In this document: positions 1 to 9,027 of the stretch, one piece after another | Layout: each line of letters begins with the position of its first letter | Numbering within the stretch: the stretch's first letter is position 1 | Assembly: GCA_027943245.1 (NCBI GenBank) | Contig: JANDJZ010000780.1 | Span: 1 to 22,135 of the forward strand | Direction: 5' to 3' | From: Acanthamoeba sp. SK_2022b | Taxonomy: Eukaryota; Discosea; Longamoebia; Acanthamoebidae | Length of the DNA stretch: 22,135 nt | The notes under the pieces: generated by a model | Told to the model about the DNA's origin: nothing | Database searches by the model: none | Seen by the model: only the letters and a program-made list of their open reading frames with translations | Translations under genes and position numbers: made by a program

Positions 1-1725
1 CCGGCGACGGGGCGGGAGCGGCGGCCACGTAGGGCACGACGACCGGAGACCCGGCGTGGTGCGGGGCCTGCGCCGGCTGCTGGGGCACGACCGGGATCGT
101 GTGCGCGGGCCCGGTGCCGCCGCTGCCGAGCACGGTCAGGCTGACGATGCCGCTGTTGTCGTTGAGCGTCATGAGCGACGGCTGCGCGTAGTGCTGCTGT
201 TGCAGATGCGCCAGAGGCTGGGGCTGCTGGCCGGACATGGCGTAGGCAAACGACGACGGGGCGACGGGCGACGTCGCCAGCATAGAAGGCGGCATGGCCG
301 TCACCGGCACGATCGGCAGCGGCGCATGGTGAAGCGGCGCCGCTTGCGCCGCCGCCGCCGGCACGGGCATCGGCGTCGACATGGGCGGCGGCGGCGTGCG
401 ATAGCCGAAGAAGAGGGAGTCCATCTCGGGCGTGGGGGCCACGGGCCGCTCCACCACGGCGCCCGTGAACGCCGAGCTGAAGCCCGTCGCCACCGGGGGC
501 TGCTGCTGCGGGTGGGCCGACGGCGGCCTGGCCTCGGTCTCGCCCGGCGCCATGATGCGGACCGACTTGTTGACGTGCTGTAGGGGGGGGAGTCTCCCTC
601 GGTGTGAGCTCATTCGGGAGCAACGCAAGAGAGGGGGGAGAGAGGGCAGTACGTCGAGCGAGTCGCCCTTGAGGCAGGACTTGGGCCGCTTGGTCCCGTG
701 CGGCACGGTGGCCGCGGCGTCGGGGACCGCTTTGCTCTCCTCCTGCTGCCCCGGGCCGGCCCTGCCCCGCTCCTCCTCCTCCTCTTCGAGGGCGAGCAGC
801 TGCATGAGGCGCGCCATTCTCCGCTCCTCCTCCACGTCGTCGGCCGCCGCCGCGGCGGCGGTGGGCTTGGCCGAGCGAGCAGGGCCGCTGGGCCGTTCGT
901 CCTCGTCGTCGCTGTTGTATTCCTCGCGTATGTCCACGACGTTGCCCACGCCCAGGGCCTGCGACGGGACCGGTCACTCAGTCGACAACAATGCCCCCCT
1001 CATTGTGTGCGTGTGTGTGTCGTTACCGCGTGGCCCTGCTGCATTTCTTCGGTCATGCCGAGCCTGAGGCGCATGGCCTCGTACTCCTCGTTGAGGGTCT
1101 TGACCTCCTCCTTGAGCACTGGCCACAGTCAAGAGGGGGAGAAGGGAGAGTAGGCGGTTGAGTCTCGCTTGCGCACAAAGTGGGAGCCTGGCGGAGGGAG
1201 GGGAGGGCAGTTACCATTCAAGCGACGGTCGATGATCTCGCGGGCCTGCTTGGTGGAGCGCTCGACAAAGTAGTTCTCGCCCAGTAGCACAAACACCTCG
1301 TTCGTGTGCACCGCCCGGCCCGGCATGAACGCCAACGGCCCCAGCGGGACCTGCGCGACGCGGAGGGCGTTGGCAAGACAGCACGGAGAGGGAGAGAGGG
1401 AGGACGAGGGCTGGCAGAGAGGCGTGCCATGAGAGGGTAGGAGGTCTGGTCGGCCAGCGTGGAGAGGGTGGTGTCCAGCCGCGAGTAGTCCTCACAGAAC
1501 TTTGTCAACTGCTCCGTGCGTCTGGCGTTCTCATTAATGTCCTGGCCAAAAAGAGGTTTTGTCAAATAATTAAAATAAATCATAATAAATCATTGTTCAG
1601 TTTCTCGTAGCGCAATCAGGAATCGGGAGAAACAAAGAGAATTGCATTGAGGGAAGTACAGCAGTAATCTTGCGCTGGGCGTTGCGGATTATATCCGACG
1701 CCGATAACAAGGGCCGCCCATCCAT
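1..1725 (-). CDS. URI1: URI-type unconventional prefoldin (RPB5 interactor homologue), 3' partial
   Basis: The inferred exons (minus strand, in reading order) are 1725-1660, 1541-1428, 1350-1215, 1118-1027, 958-653 and 577-1 (runs off the edge). The prefoldin-alpha domain covers roughly residues 25-136: a charged helix, then the family signature PLAFMPGRAVHTNEV followed by LLGENYF and STKQA. Further URI landmarks appear in order: VDIREEY (about 145-150), an acidic/Glu-rich stretch, PKSCLK (228-233) and AFTGAVVERP (about 274-283). All have counterparts in animal URI. The visible tail is rich in Pro/Ala/Gln and looks disordered. URI is known as a scaffold of the R2TP/prefoldin-like complex, which assembles RNA polymerases and binds RPB5. 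The first exon (start at 1725) is the weakest part: it gives an open frame and a GTACTT donor but no conserved residues. An alternative start is the in-frame ATG at 1583. The second intron (1427-1351) appears to use a GC donor. Confidence 0.85.
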
Positions 1726-2019
1726 CAGCGCACAAGAGCGCCGCGATGCAGCAACAATCGCTCAAAGCAAAATAACAATTTAACAATTTACTGCTCCCTT
1801 GGCGGGAAACACAGGCCTGCCTGCTTTGAATTCCCATCGTGCTGGGAATTTCTTGAACTTTTTACGGTCGTGCCCGAGATCTCACCCGAATAGAAACCAA
1901 CACACACGATCGACACTTGATTGTCACTACAGCACAAGATCGTGCCATTGAAAAAGTTCATCAACCAATTCGAACCGCACGCAACCCCAGTTTAATTGTT
2001 TCATTTTGTTTTCATAATA
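1726..2019. promoter_or_regulatory. Divergent intergenic region between URI and alpha-SNAP
   Basis: This 294-bp stretch separates two head-to-head genes and so probably carries both promoters and 5' leaders. It is more AT-rich than the flanking exons. I could not identify a convincing TATA box, and no supported coding exon or tRNA lies here. If the URI start is instead the ATG at 1583, the shared region is larger (1584-2019). Confidence 0.4.
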
Positions 2020-2778
2020 ATGGAGAAAGGCGACATGCTGATGCGGGAGGCCGAGAAGAAGCTGAAGGGCGGCTTCTTGTCCAACCTGATGGGCGGAAGC
2101 AGCCGATACGAGGACGCGGCAGACCTCTACACAAAGGCAGGAAATGCCTTCAAATTGTCAAAGAAGTGGGAGGAGGGAGCTGAGGCCTTCCGCAAGGCGG
2201 CTGGCTGTTACATGCACGCTCAATCGGCTCATGAGGCCGCCACTTCCTACATCAACGCTGCCAATTGCATCAAGAAGGCCAATCCACGAGGTGCCCTCCA
2301 TTTTCACTTTAATACAATTTGGTTATTTTTTAACCTTCTTCATTCAGCAAGGGATAAGGTTTTTTATAAATAACATAAAAATAGCGAATATATACTTTAT
2401 TATACTTTGTATCGAGTACTACACCTGCTCTATACTACAGTTTAATAATTTGAAAGGGTGCTTGCTCTATACTTTTATTTGCTTGCATTAATAATAATAA
2501 TTTTCTTCCCACGCCCAGAGTCGATTGAGCTGCTGCAGCAGGCGGTGGAGGTGTACACGGATGGCGGGCGATTCTCGATGGCCGCCAAGATACAAAAGGA
2601 CATCGCTGAGATGCTCGAGGCCGAGATGGTACCCGCCTCCTCCTTTCCTCTGCATCTCTCCAGAGGCCTCTGAAGCTCACTGTGCTGCCGTCGACGACCA
2701 GGACTTTGAGAACGCGATGACGGCCTACCAGCTGGCCGCCGACTACTACGAAGGAGAGAACGCCAAGAGGTAAGGCGC

Positions 2779-2812
<34 letters not shown>

Positions 2813-3606
2813 CTCGACCTCGCGCACGTTGTGTGCGTGTGTGATGTGGGTGTCTCACCGCATCCGTCACTCTTTCACTCCGCACAGCGCTGCGCGAGGA
2901 TGCCTCCTGAAGGTCGCCACGTTCGCTGCCGAGTCGGGCGACTACAGCAAAGGTGCGATGCCCTCACACCACCCCCCAATCTGCACATAGGCCAACCACC
3001 GCCCGCTCACGCTCGACCATGCGTGTGTGTGTGCGCGTAGCGATCGAAATCTTCGAGAGGGCCGGCACCGAAGCCGTGGACGACCGTCTCCTCAAGTACG
3101 GCGCCAAGGAGCACTTCTTCAAGGCCGGGCTCTGCCACCTCGCCGCCGCGGTATGACATCCCCCCCCCCCAATGCGTCTACGTCAGTCATGCAGGCTGCC
3201 CGTTTTTATTTTAAAAAAAAAATATGTTCATACACTTATTTATTTATTTGATGGCCCGTGTAGGACATCGTGTCGGCTCGACGGGCGCTCGAGAAGTACT
3301 GCGACATCTGCCCCTCGTTCGATCGCGAACGCGAGTACAAGCTGCTCGACGTGCGTGGCCCACACTCACTGGTTGCAGGGCTCGGCCAATATAAGTCTCA
3401 CGTTCTACTTCTACTTCTACTATTGCCACTTCCCCTTTCGACAGGACATCACGAACGCGTGCGAGAACTACGACGTGGAGTCGTTCACCAACGCGGTGGT
3501 GGACTTTGACTCGATGACGAAGCTCGACAAGTGGAAGACCAATATCCTCCTCAAGATCAAGAGCACCATCAAGGAGGGCGAAGAGGGCGAGGACAACCTC
3601 CAGTAG
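2020..3606 (+). CDS. Alpha-SNAP (soluble NSF attachment protein, Sec17 family)
   Basis: Seven exons: 2020-2290, 2519-2628, 2702-2769, 2888-2952, 3041-3150, 3264-3350 and 3445-3606, giving about 290 residues against roughly 290-295 for the family. The protein is the adaptor that binds SNARE complexes and recruits the ATPase NSF to disassemble them after membrane fusion, acting on cytosolic membrane surfaces. Seen in the sequence: the N-terminal EKKLKGG and [15 protein letters not shown] helix; the TPR-like all-helical array; [16 protein letters not shown]; then [19 protein letters not shown] near the C-terminus. The penultimate leucine (ending NLQ) matches the conserved leucine that stimulates NSF. 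All introns are GT-AG. The start is the first ATG after an AT-rich leader, and the few codons upstream in frame lack an ATG. The second intron-exon set fits the conserved helices without gaps, so the model is secure. Confidence 0.96.
2780..2811 (+). repeat. (TG)16 microsatellite in alpha-SNAP intron
   Basis: An uninterrupted TG dinucleotide run begins 10 nt downstream of the 5' splice site of the intron 2770-2887. In the transcript it reads as (UG)n close to the donor. It is probably length-polymorphic. Confidence 0.95.
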
Positions 3607-3769
3607 ATCCACTGCCATCGGCCTCATCACACCGTCCAACCTACCATTCCCTCTCCCTCTCCCTTCTCTCTCGCTCTGCGCGCAGGCTTGTTAGATAACT
3701 CTTTTTTTTTGTTTTATTTTTTGTTTATTTTGGGGCATTTTATTTATTTGTTTATTTATCGCCTCGTGG
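3607..3769. other. Convergent 3' intergenic region with poly(A) signals
   Basis: Alpha-SNAP (plus) and the ABHD11-like gene (minus) end tail to tail here. The plus strand is CT-rich, then T-rich. On the minus strand, just after the hydrolase stop, several overlapping AATAAA hexamers occur at about 3715-3760 and are likely its polyadenylation signals. The 3' ends of the two transcripts may overlap. Confidence 0.6.
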
Positions 3770-5418
3770 TCAAGAAGGTCGTTGGGGTGGTGTTGAGTCG
3801 GCGAGGAGGCGGACGAGGTGGTCGTGGAACCGCTGCGGGTGCTCCGAGTGGATGAAGTGGCCGCCCGGCAGCAGGTCCAGCTCGTAGTTGGCAAAGTACT
3901 GTGGGATCTTCGCCACGAAGTCCTTCACCACCAACATCACCGCCACCTGTCTTCAGGTTGAGCCGCTCTCTACGCACAGAAGGAGAGCAGGGAGGAGAGT
4001 ACCGGCTCCATCCTGCCACTGTCTTTCGAGCCAAAGAAGACCACCTTGCCCGCGTACGGTTGCACTTCTGCACACGCGCCCGCACGACCGACGAGGGGAG
4101 GTGAGCTGGTGGAAGGGAGGTGGGGGGGGGGGCGATGTTGGACCTTTCCCGTTGAGCGCTTCTTGGACGGGGAAGTCCTGCACGTGATCCTGGTCGCGCG
4201 CTAGCACGTCCAGATTGATGGCCCACCGCAGGCCCTCCACGCTGTGGTCCTGCAGTTGCCCCCCCCCCCAAACCACCACCACTCCCCCGTTAGCACAGAC
4301 ACACGCGCAGAGAGGTTCAAGCAGCGAGTGGCAAGGCAGACCTTGTGCGTGAGGTTGGCCAAGAAGTAGTTGCGCTCGGCCTTGGACAGGTGGGGCAGCC
4401 GCTGCACCAACACGGCGTCGGCCTCGTGCTTTGACCGGAGGTCGTCGATGGGCACCGCCTGCAGGGCGTCGAAGGTGGCGTCGTGGCTGTGGCGATAGAC
4501 CGCCGGCGATGCTGGGCCCGGGGGGGGGGGAGAGTCAGAGACCAGCGGCCACGCATGAAACATTCGAGACGCGCGAGTACCGTCAACGATGAGCATGCTG
4601 TCGATGAGCTCGGGGAAGGCCAGGGCGCCGAGCATGGCCAGCTTGCCGCCCATGCTGTGGCCCACCAGCGTCGCCTTGCCGCCCACCGCCTTCTCGAGGT
4701 AGTGCTACGCCCCCACTCTGCATTCAGCTCTCATGCAACGGCTCATCGCACACTCACCACACACACCACCACCACCACCACCACCACCACCACCACCACC
4801 ACCACCACCACCACCACCACCACCACCACCACCACCACCACCACCACCACACAAACCATATCGATCGCGGCGAGGTAACACACACAAGCAACCAACCAAC
4901 CAACCAACCAACAAAGGTGCCTACCTGGAGATCGGGCAGCATGTGCGCGTAGGTGTGCTGAGGCGAGTGGGGCGACCGCCCGTGGTTGCGGAGGTCGAGC
5001 AGGTGTAGGGTAAGCGGGAACGGCAGCGTTGCGTTGCGCAATCGACGAGCCACCAGCCGCCAGTTGTCACCCGACCCCAGCAGGGCGTGCAGGCTGCACG
5101 GTGTGTGAGCGTTAGTCACATGCTTGCCCTCGCTGTAGGGCGTGCGAAGAAGCGGTACCAGACGTGCCGCGTGCGGTCGTCCACGCTGCCGTGCAGGTTG
5201 GGATGTGGCGGCAGCGTTATTCGTTGAGAGAACAGGTCTACTGGCAGCCTCCGCTGTGGTGCCGTACCTGAAGTTGCGGACGAGGGTGAAGATGAAAACA
5301 AATCACCACCTAATTGTTGGAAACCAAAACGTTTTGTGTTGCCGACGTACTTCCTACGGCAGAGGAGCAGGTTTCCCAACGTGCGAGTTTGGTTGTGCAT
5401 GCACCGCTTGCTCGCCAT
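3770..5418 (-). CDS. ABHD11-like alpha/beta hydrolase, probably mitochondrial
   Basis: Inferred exons (minus): 5418-5351, 5267-4925, 4704-4581, 4511-4342, 4249-4144, 4067-4003 and 3946-3770, about 350 residues. Fold landmarks in order: LHALLGSGDNWR (oxyanion-loop region, normally HG, here HA), LDLRNHGRSPHS, the nucleophile elbow GHSMGGK (Ser about 154), LIVDASPAVYRH, the RNYFLANL cap region, and the catalytic-His segment GGHFIHSEHPQ (His about 322). This order and wording match the ABHD11/YbfF branch. Animal ABHD11 is mitochondrial and supports the 2-oxoglutarate dehydrogenase complex; the exact substrate here is unknown. The first 25 residues are Arg/Lys/Ser/Thr/Asn-rich and lack acidic residues, fitting a mitochondrial presequence. 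The start in a good AAGATGG context lies only 50 bp from the divergent neighbour. Residues about 24-85 are not conserved, so exon 2's 5' part is tentative. Confidence 0.85.
4764..4850 (+). repeat. (CAC)29 trinucleotide tract in ABHD11-like intron
   Basis: A near-perfect trinucleotide array sits in the 220-nt intron 4924-4705, the longest intron of this gene. Because the gene is on the minus strand, its pre-mRNA carries (UGG)n. The tract lies about 60 nt upstream of the acceptor at 4705. Confidence 0.95.
4889..4912 (+). repeat. Short CAAC tetranucleotide repeat
   Basis: About six copies of a CAAC/CCAA unit lie immediately inside the donor end of the same ABHD11-like intron. They read as (GUUG)n in the transcript, so the intron carries two different G/U-rich repeats. 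Confidence 0.85.
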
Positions 5419-5468
5419 CTTCAAGATCTTGTAAGGCCAGCCGGCTAAGTGGCCACCGAAAACACAAA
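5419..5468. promoter_or_regulatory. 50-bp bidirectional start region
   Basis: The modelled start codons of the ABHD11-like gene (minus) and the orphan gene (plus) are only 50 bp apart. Both 5' untranslated regions and any promoter must fit here or overlap the neighbouring first exon. No TATA-like element was seen. Confidence 0.4.
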
Positions 5469-5904
5469 ATGGAGCAACAGCAAGCAGAGCAGGAAGCACG
5501 CCAGTTGGTTGTGACCAAGCGTGTGCGAGGTCAGGTGACCGCAAGCAGGACCATCACTGACCCAACAGTCGTCGAGGCCATCACCAAGCTTACTCGTTCG
5601 CGCCCTGGCGGCGGCCGCACGCGCTCGGTGCCTACCCCCCCTCTTCTTCCTCCTCCCTCTTCGCACTTCGTGACCGCACGCAGCTGACCCCTTGTTCAGA
5701 TCAACTTCGCGCCAAGCGTAGAGGTGGTCGAGGTACAGCTGGGGCCGACGTGGGCGTGTTCGAGCGAGCGCAGGCCAGGGCAGGGTGGAGCTGTGGGGCG
5801 ACGACCTGCGCGATGTGGCCTTTGGGGACCCGCCCCACCTGGCGTTCTTCCCCGACCCGGCCACCGGCCGGGAGATCGTCGCCGCCGTCAAGGCGCTGCT
5901 GTAA
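5469..5904 (+). CDS. Small hypothetical protein (about 105 residues)
   Basis: I do not recognise this protein. The preferred model has exons 5469-5627, 5700-5732 and 5779-5904, with a 72-nt intron and a very short 46-nt intron. The N-terminal half (MEQQQAEQEARQL, then TKRVRGQV and ITDPTVVEAITKLTRSRP) is basic and helical. The short middle exon encodes INFAPSVEVVE. The C-terminal part (VELWGDDL, then PPHLAFFPDP and IVAAVKALL) is acidic/hydrophobic and could form a small globular fold. The start follows a typical AAAATGG context. If the 46-nt intron is not removed, the frame continues to about 6014 with a low-quality Arg/Gly-rich sequence, which I think is less likely. The gene is divergent to the ABHD11-like gene and convergent with ACAD8 (114-bp gap). 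Confidence 0.6.
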
Positions 5905-6018
5905 GGCCATACGCGTCCAGTTGTGTGCGTATTGTGTGGAGTGTGTGTTGTGCCCATTCGTTTGCTATTTTGGTCAAACTCAACTTGGCGTGCCCAAACT
6001 CAACGGTCAATTGACCAA

Positions 6019-8766
6019 TCAGGATGGCGGGGCGTCCTTGAGCACCTGACGCGCCACGATGAGCCTCATGATCTCTGCGCGCACAATACACGACAGCAAG
6101 GGGAGTGGACAGCCAGTCAGTTACTACGAGCGATTGCGAGAGGGAGGGGAGCGAATCGAATTACCGTTGGTGCCCTCGAGGATCTGGTGCACGCGCACGT
6201 CTCGGAGGTATCGGTTGAGGGCGTAGTCCTTCAGGTAGCCGTAGCCGCCAAACAGCTGCAGCGCGTCGTTGCACACCTGCAGCGCACGACCACATCGGCG
6301 CCCGTAGGGAGTTCGCACGTGAGTGTCAGCGCTCCTCTTTCCCACCACCCACCACTGGTGATCTCCCAGTAACGCGCAGTCTCGCAGAGAGAGAGAGAGA
6401 GAGAGAGCTGGACCTTGAAGCCCTCGTCAGTGGCAAAGCGCTTGGCCATGGCGCAGTAGGCGGTCAGGTCATCGGCCTAGGGCGCATGCAGACCACGGGG
6501 AGACGGGTGGAGTGTGAGAAGGAGGAGGGAGAGCGGAGGGAGGGGAAGCGGCTGGGCCAATGAGGATTGAGAGGGTGTTGTGTTGTTACCGAGGAGTCGA
6601 TCTTGCGGGCAGCCAGGTGAATCATCTGTCGCGAGGCAGTGATCGAGGTGGCCATGTCGGCCAGCTTGAACTGGATGGTCTGTGAAGCAGATCGGGGGGG
6701 GGAGAGAAGCGAGGTAAGCCGTGTGATACGCTATTCCATGCGTGTCATCGCCACACTCGTCGACAATTGCACGGGTGCGAGCAGGGCGAGTACCTGGTTG
6801 GCGGAGAGGGGAGCGCCAAAGGCCTTCCTGACTTGGACGTGGTCCCGCGCCAGCTCGAAGCAGGCCTGCGCCGCGCCCACGCTGCAGGCAGCTGAAAAAG
6901 GAGAGCGAAGAGGTAAGCGTCAATGACTCGTTTATTTATTTATTTTTAATATTATAATTAAAAAAAAATAAAAATCGTTATTTCATCACGTTAACTGCTT
7001 TTACATTTATTGTTCCATTTTTGGCGTGGGGTGAGTGTACCAATGTTGATGCGACCGCCGTCGAGGGCCTTCATGGCAATCCGGAAGCCCTGTCATAATG
7101 GACGGCAGCGCGCGCGCCGACACGTCAGCGCATGGGCGGACACTCGATGGCCAAACAAGTTGATCAATTCTCAAGTGCGCACCTCGCCCTCCTTGCCGAT
7201 GAGGTTGGCACTCGGCACGCGCACGTTCTCGAAGATCACCGCGCGAGTGGGCTGCGAGTTCCAGCCCAGCTGATTACAACCGAATTGCGCACGTGGATCA
7301 ATAAACCGCCTGCCCAGCCATCCTCGAATGTGCATGAGGGGTCGATCATGACGATGGCGTACCTTCTTCTCCTTCTTACCGAACGAAAGACCAGGCGTGT
7401 TCTTGTCCACGACGAAGCACGAGATGCCCTTGGGTCCTGCCATATGTATTATTATTAATTATTAATTATTAATTATTATTTTAATTCAATGAACAAATGA
7501 CAGTAATTATTTGTTAAATAAATAATAGATTAAGGCGCCGGTACCGCTTTGTCCGGTGCGAGCCATCACGACGTAGACGTCGCTGGCGCCGCCGCCGCTG
7601 ATGAAGGCCTTCTCGCCGTTGAGGACGTACTCGTTTCCGTCCTTGGCCGCCGTCGTCTTCAGCGCCGCAGCGTCCGATCCGGCTCCCGGCTCCGTGAGGC
7701 AGTACGAGGCGAACTTCTGCTCGGGCCATCGTCCACGAGATTGTGATATCGATCAGCAATGTGGTAAGAAGAGCGAAAAGGCGCGTGGCCACTGAATGGT
7801 GTACCTCCATGGAGAGAAGGGTGGGCAGGTACTTCTCGCGCTGCTCCTGGTTGCCGTACTGGTCCACCACCCATGCGCACATGTTGTGGATCGACAGGTA
7901 GGCCGTGGTCGAAGGGCATGCCGTGGACAGCGCCTGCGATGGAAAGTTCAGAAGAAAATGATTAATAAAATCAATAGTGGCACAACACTCGCGTGCACGC
8001 ACGATCACTAGATGCTGGTGAGATGACACATCACGGCTCACTCATGATCGGTGATGGGTCTGGCGGTCAATTACTCACCTCGAAAACGATGGCGGCGTCC
8101 TGGCGGGTGAGCCCGCTGCCTCCAATGTCGTCCTTGATGTAGATGCCTTAAACAAACAAATACAGAAGAGTCAGCACCGTGGAGAAGTTGACAAGTCAGT
8201 ACTGGTGCGCGAGGAGGAGGAGCGTCACCGGCGAAGCCGAGCTCGGCGAGCTTGCGAAGGGTCTCTTCGGGGAAGAGCTCTTCCTCGTCCCATTTTTCAG
8301 CATGCGGCAGCATCTCCTATTGTGTTGAACGAGCACGAGTGTGACACGAGGTCAAAAAGTTTGCTCCCGCAAACAATGGCGCCGGCGGCACGCTTACCTT
8401 GCGGGCAAAGTCGAGGGCCACCTGCTGGATCTCCTTCTGTTCGTCGGACAGGCCCACGGACACTGAAAGAAACAAGTTATTTTTATATCAATAAATAAAA
8501 TCGAATCATTAGTGTAGCAACTAAAGATTGAGGAGCAGCGTACTGTCAGGAATGTAGGTGCTATAGGCGCGATGACGCGACGGTGTGGCCAAGGCAACGA
8601 AGCCTGGGCGACCCGCCACGCTGGAAATGGCCGAAAATCGCGGGGCCACCTTCATGGCCGAGCAGGTGGCAGAGCGCAAGACCAACGGCGCGGCAGAGGC
8701 TCGCCTGACGGTAGCGGCGGCACCCGACCTCGAGGCAGCAGTTGCAGTAACAGAGCGCAGCTTCAT
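6019..8766 (-). CDS. ACAD8: Isobutyryl-CoA dehydrogenase, mitochondrial (ACAD8-like)
   Basis: Fourteen exons (minus): 8766-8544, 8462-8398, 8316-8229, 8146-8079, 7933-7805, 7716-7545, 7436-7363, 7269-7183, 7089-7041, 6891-6794, 6679-6590, 6476-6414, 6276-6165 and 6074-6019, about 457 residues. It is an FAD flavoprotein that oxidises isobutyryl-CoA to methacrylyl-CoA in valine breakdown and passes electrons to ETF. Diagnostic segments: [31 protein letters not shown] (flavin/substrate signature), [51 protein letters not shown] and [12 protein letters not shown]. The Glu in LEGTN (about 436) is the expected catalytic base. Wording across the whole length is closer to ACAD8 than to other acyl-CoA dehydrogenases. 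Residues 1-70 are Arg/Ser/Ala-rich with no acidic residue and an RHRAYS segment, a mitochondrial presequence. I chose the ATG at 8766; an in-frame ATG at 8880 is less likely. Confidence 0.95.
6386..6407 (+). repeat. (GA)11 microsatellite in ACAD8 intron
   Basis: A short GA run lies near the donor side of the intron 6413-6277. It reads as (UC)n in the ACAD8 transcript, i.e. an extended pyrimidine tract. Confidence 0.9.
7448..7485. repeat. AT-rich TTAATTA-type repeat in ACAD8 intron
   Basis: An imperfect, nearly palindromic ATTATTAATT repeat fills the acceptor half of the intron 7544-7437. It contrasts sharply with the GC-rich exons on both sides. Confidence 0.8.
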
Positions 8767-9027
8767 CTTGCAGGTTGCCTGATGGATTTGTAATGTTGTG
8801 TTCGTGCTCGCCGATGGTGCTGGATGAAGCCGGAAAATTCCGGTGGCAGACCTAAAAACTCGTAAGCGTTTTGAAAACAATTACAAAACTTGTTTGCATT
8901 TTTCTGACAGCGCCACCTTACGTCGGCCACGCACGACTTTGCTGTGTTGTGTGGTCGAGAGAATCGCTGCCAGCACCATCAAAGAATAGGAAAAAGAGAG
9001 GAGAGACCATAACACACTAAGAAGAGA
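8767..9027. promoter_or_regulatory. Divergent intergenic region between ACAD8 and Rpt4
   Basis: The 261 bp between the two head-to-head start codons should hold both promoters. The ACAD8 side contains an in-frame upstream extension of its first exon (to 8880) that I take as leader sequence. No core promoter element was recognised with confidence. Confidence 0.4.

Noticed and set aside
56..1067. Overlapping plus-strand frames of 175 and 211 codons
   Set aside because: They are antisense to the URI exons and composed of Arg/His or Ser-rich low complexity. The URI motifs on the minus strand explain the region.
1964..1980. Minus-strand GGTTCGAATT resembling a tRNA B box
   Set aside because: No T-arm stem, acceptor stem or A box can be built around it.
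4705..5119. Frames encoding long poly-Gly, poly-Trp, poly-Pro or poly-Thr
   Set aside because: They are translations of the intronic CAC repeat in different frames and have no flanking domain of their own apart from the hydrolase exon.
5445..5957. 170-codon minus-strand frame opposite the small orphan gene
   Set aside because: It has low-complexity Arg/Ala/His content, no domain and no splice support. It spans the short bidirectional start region and opposes the better plus-strand model.
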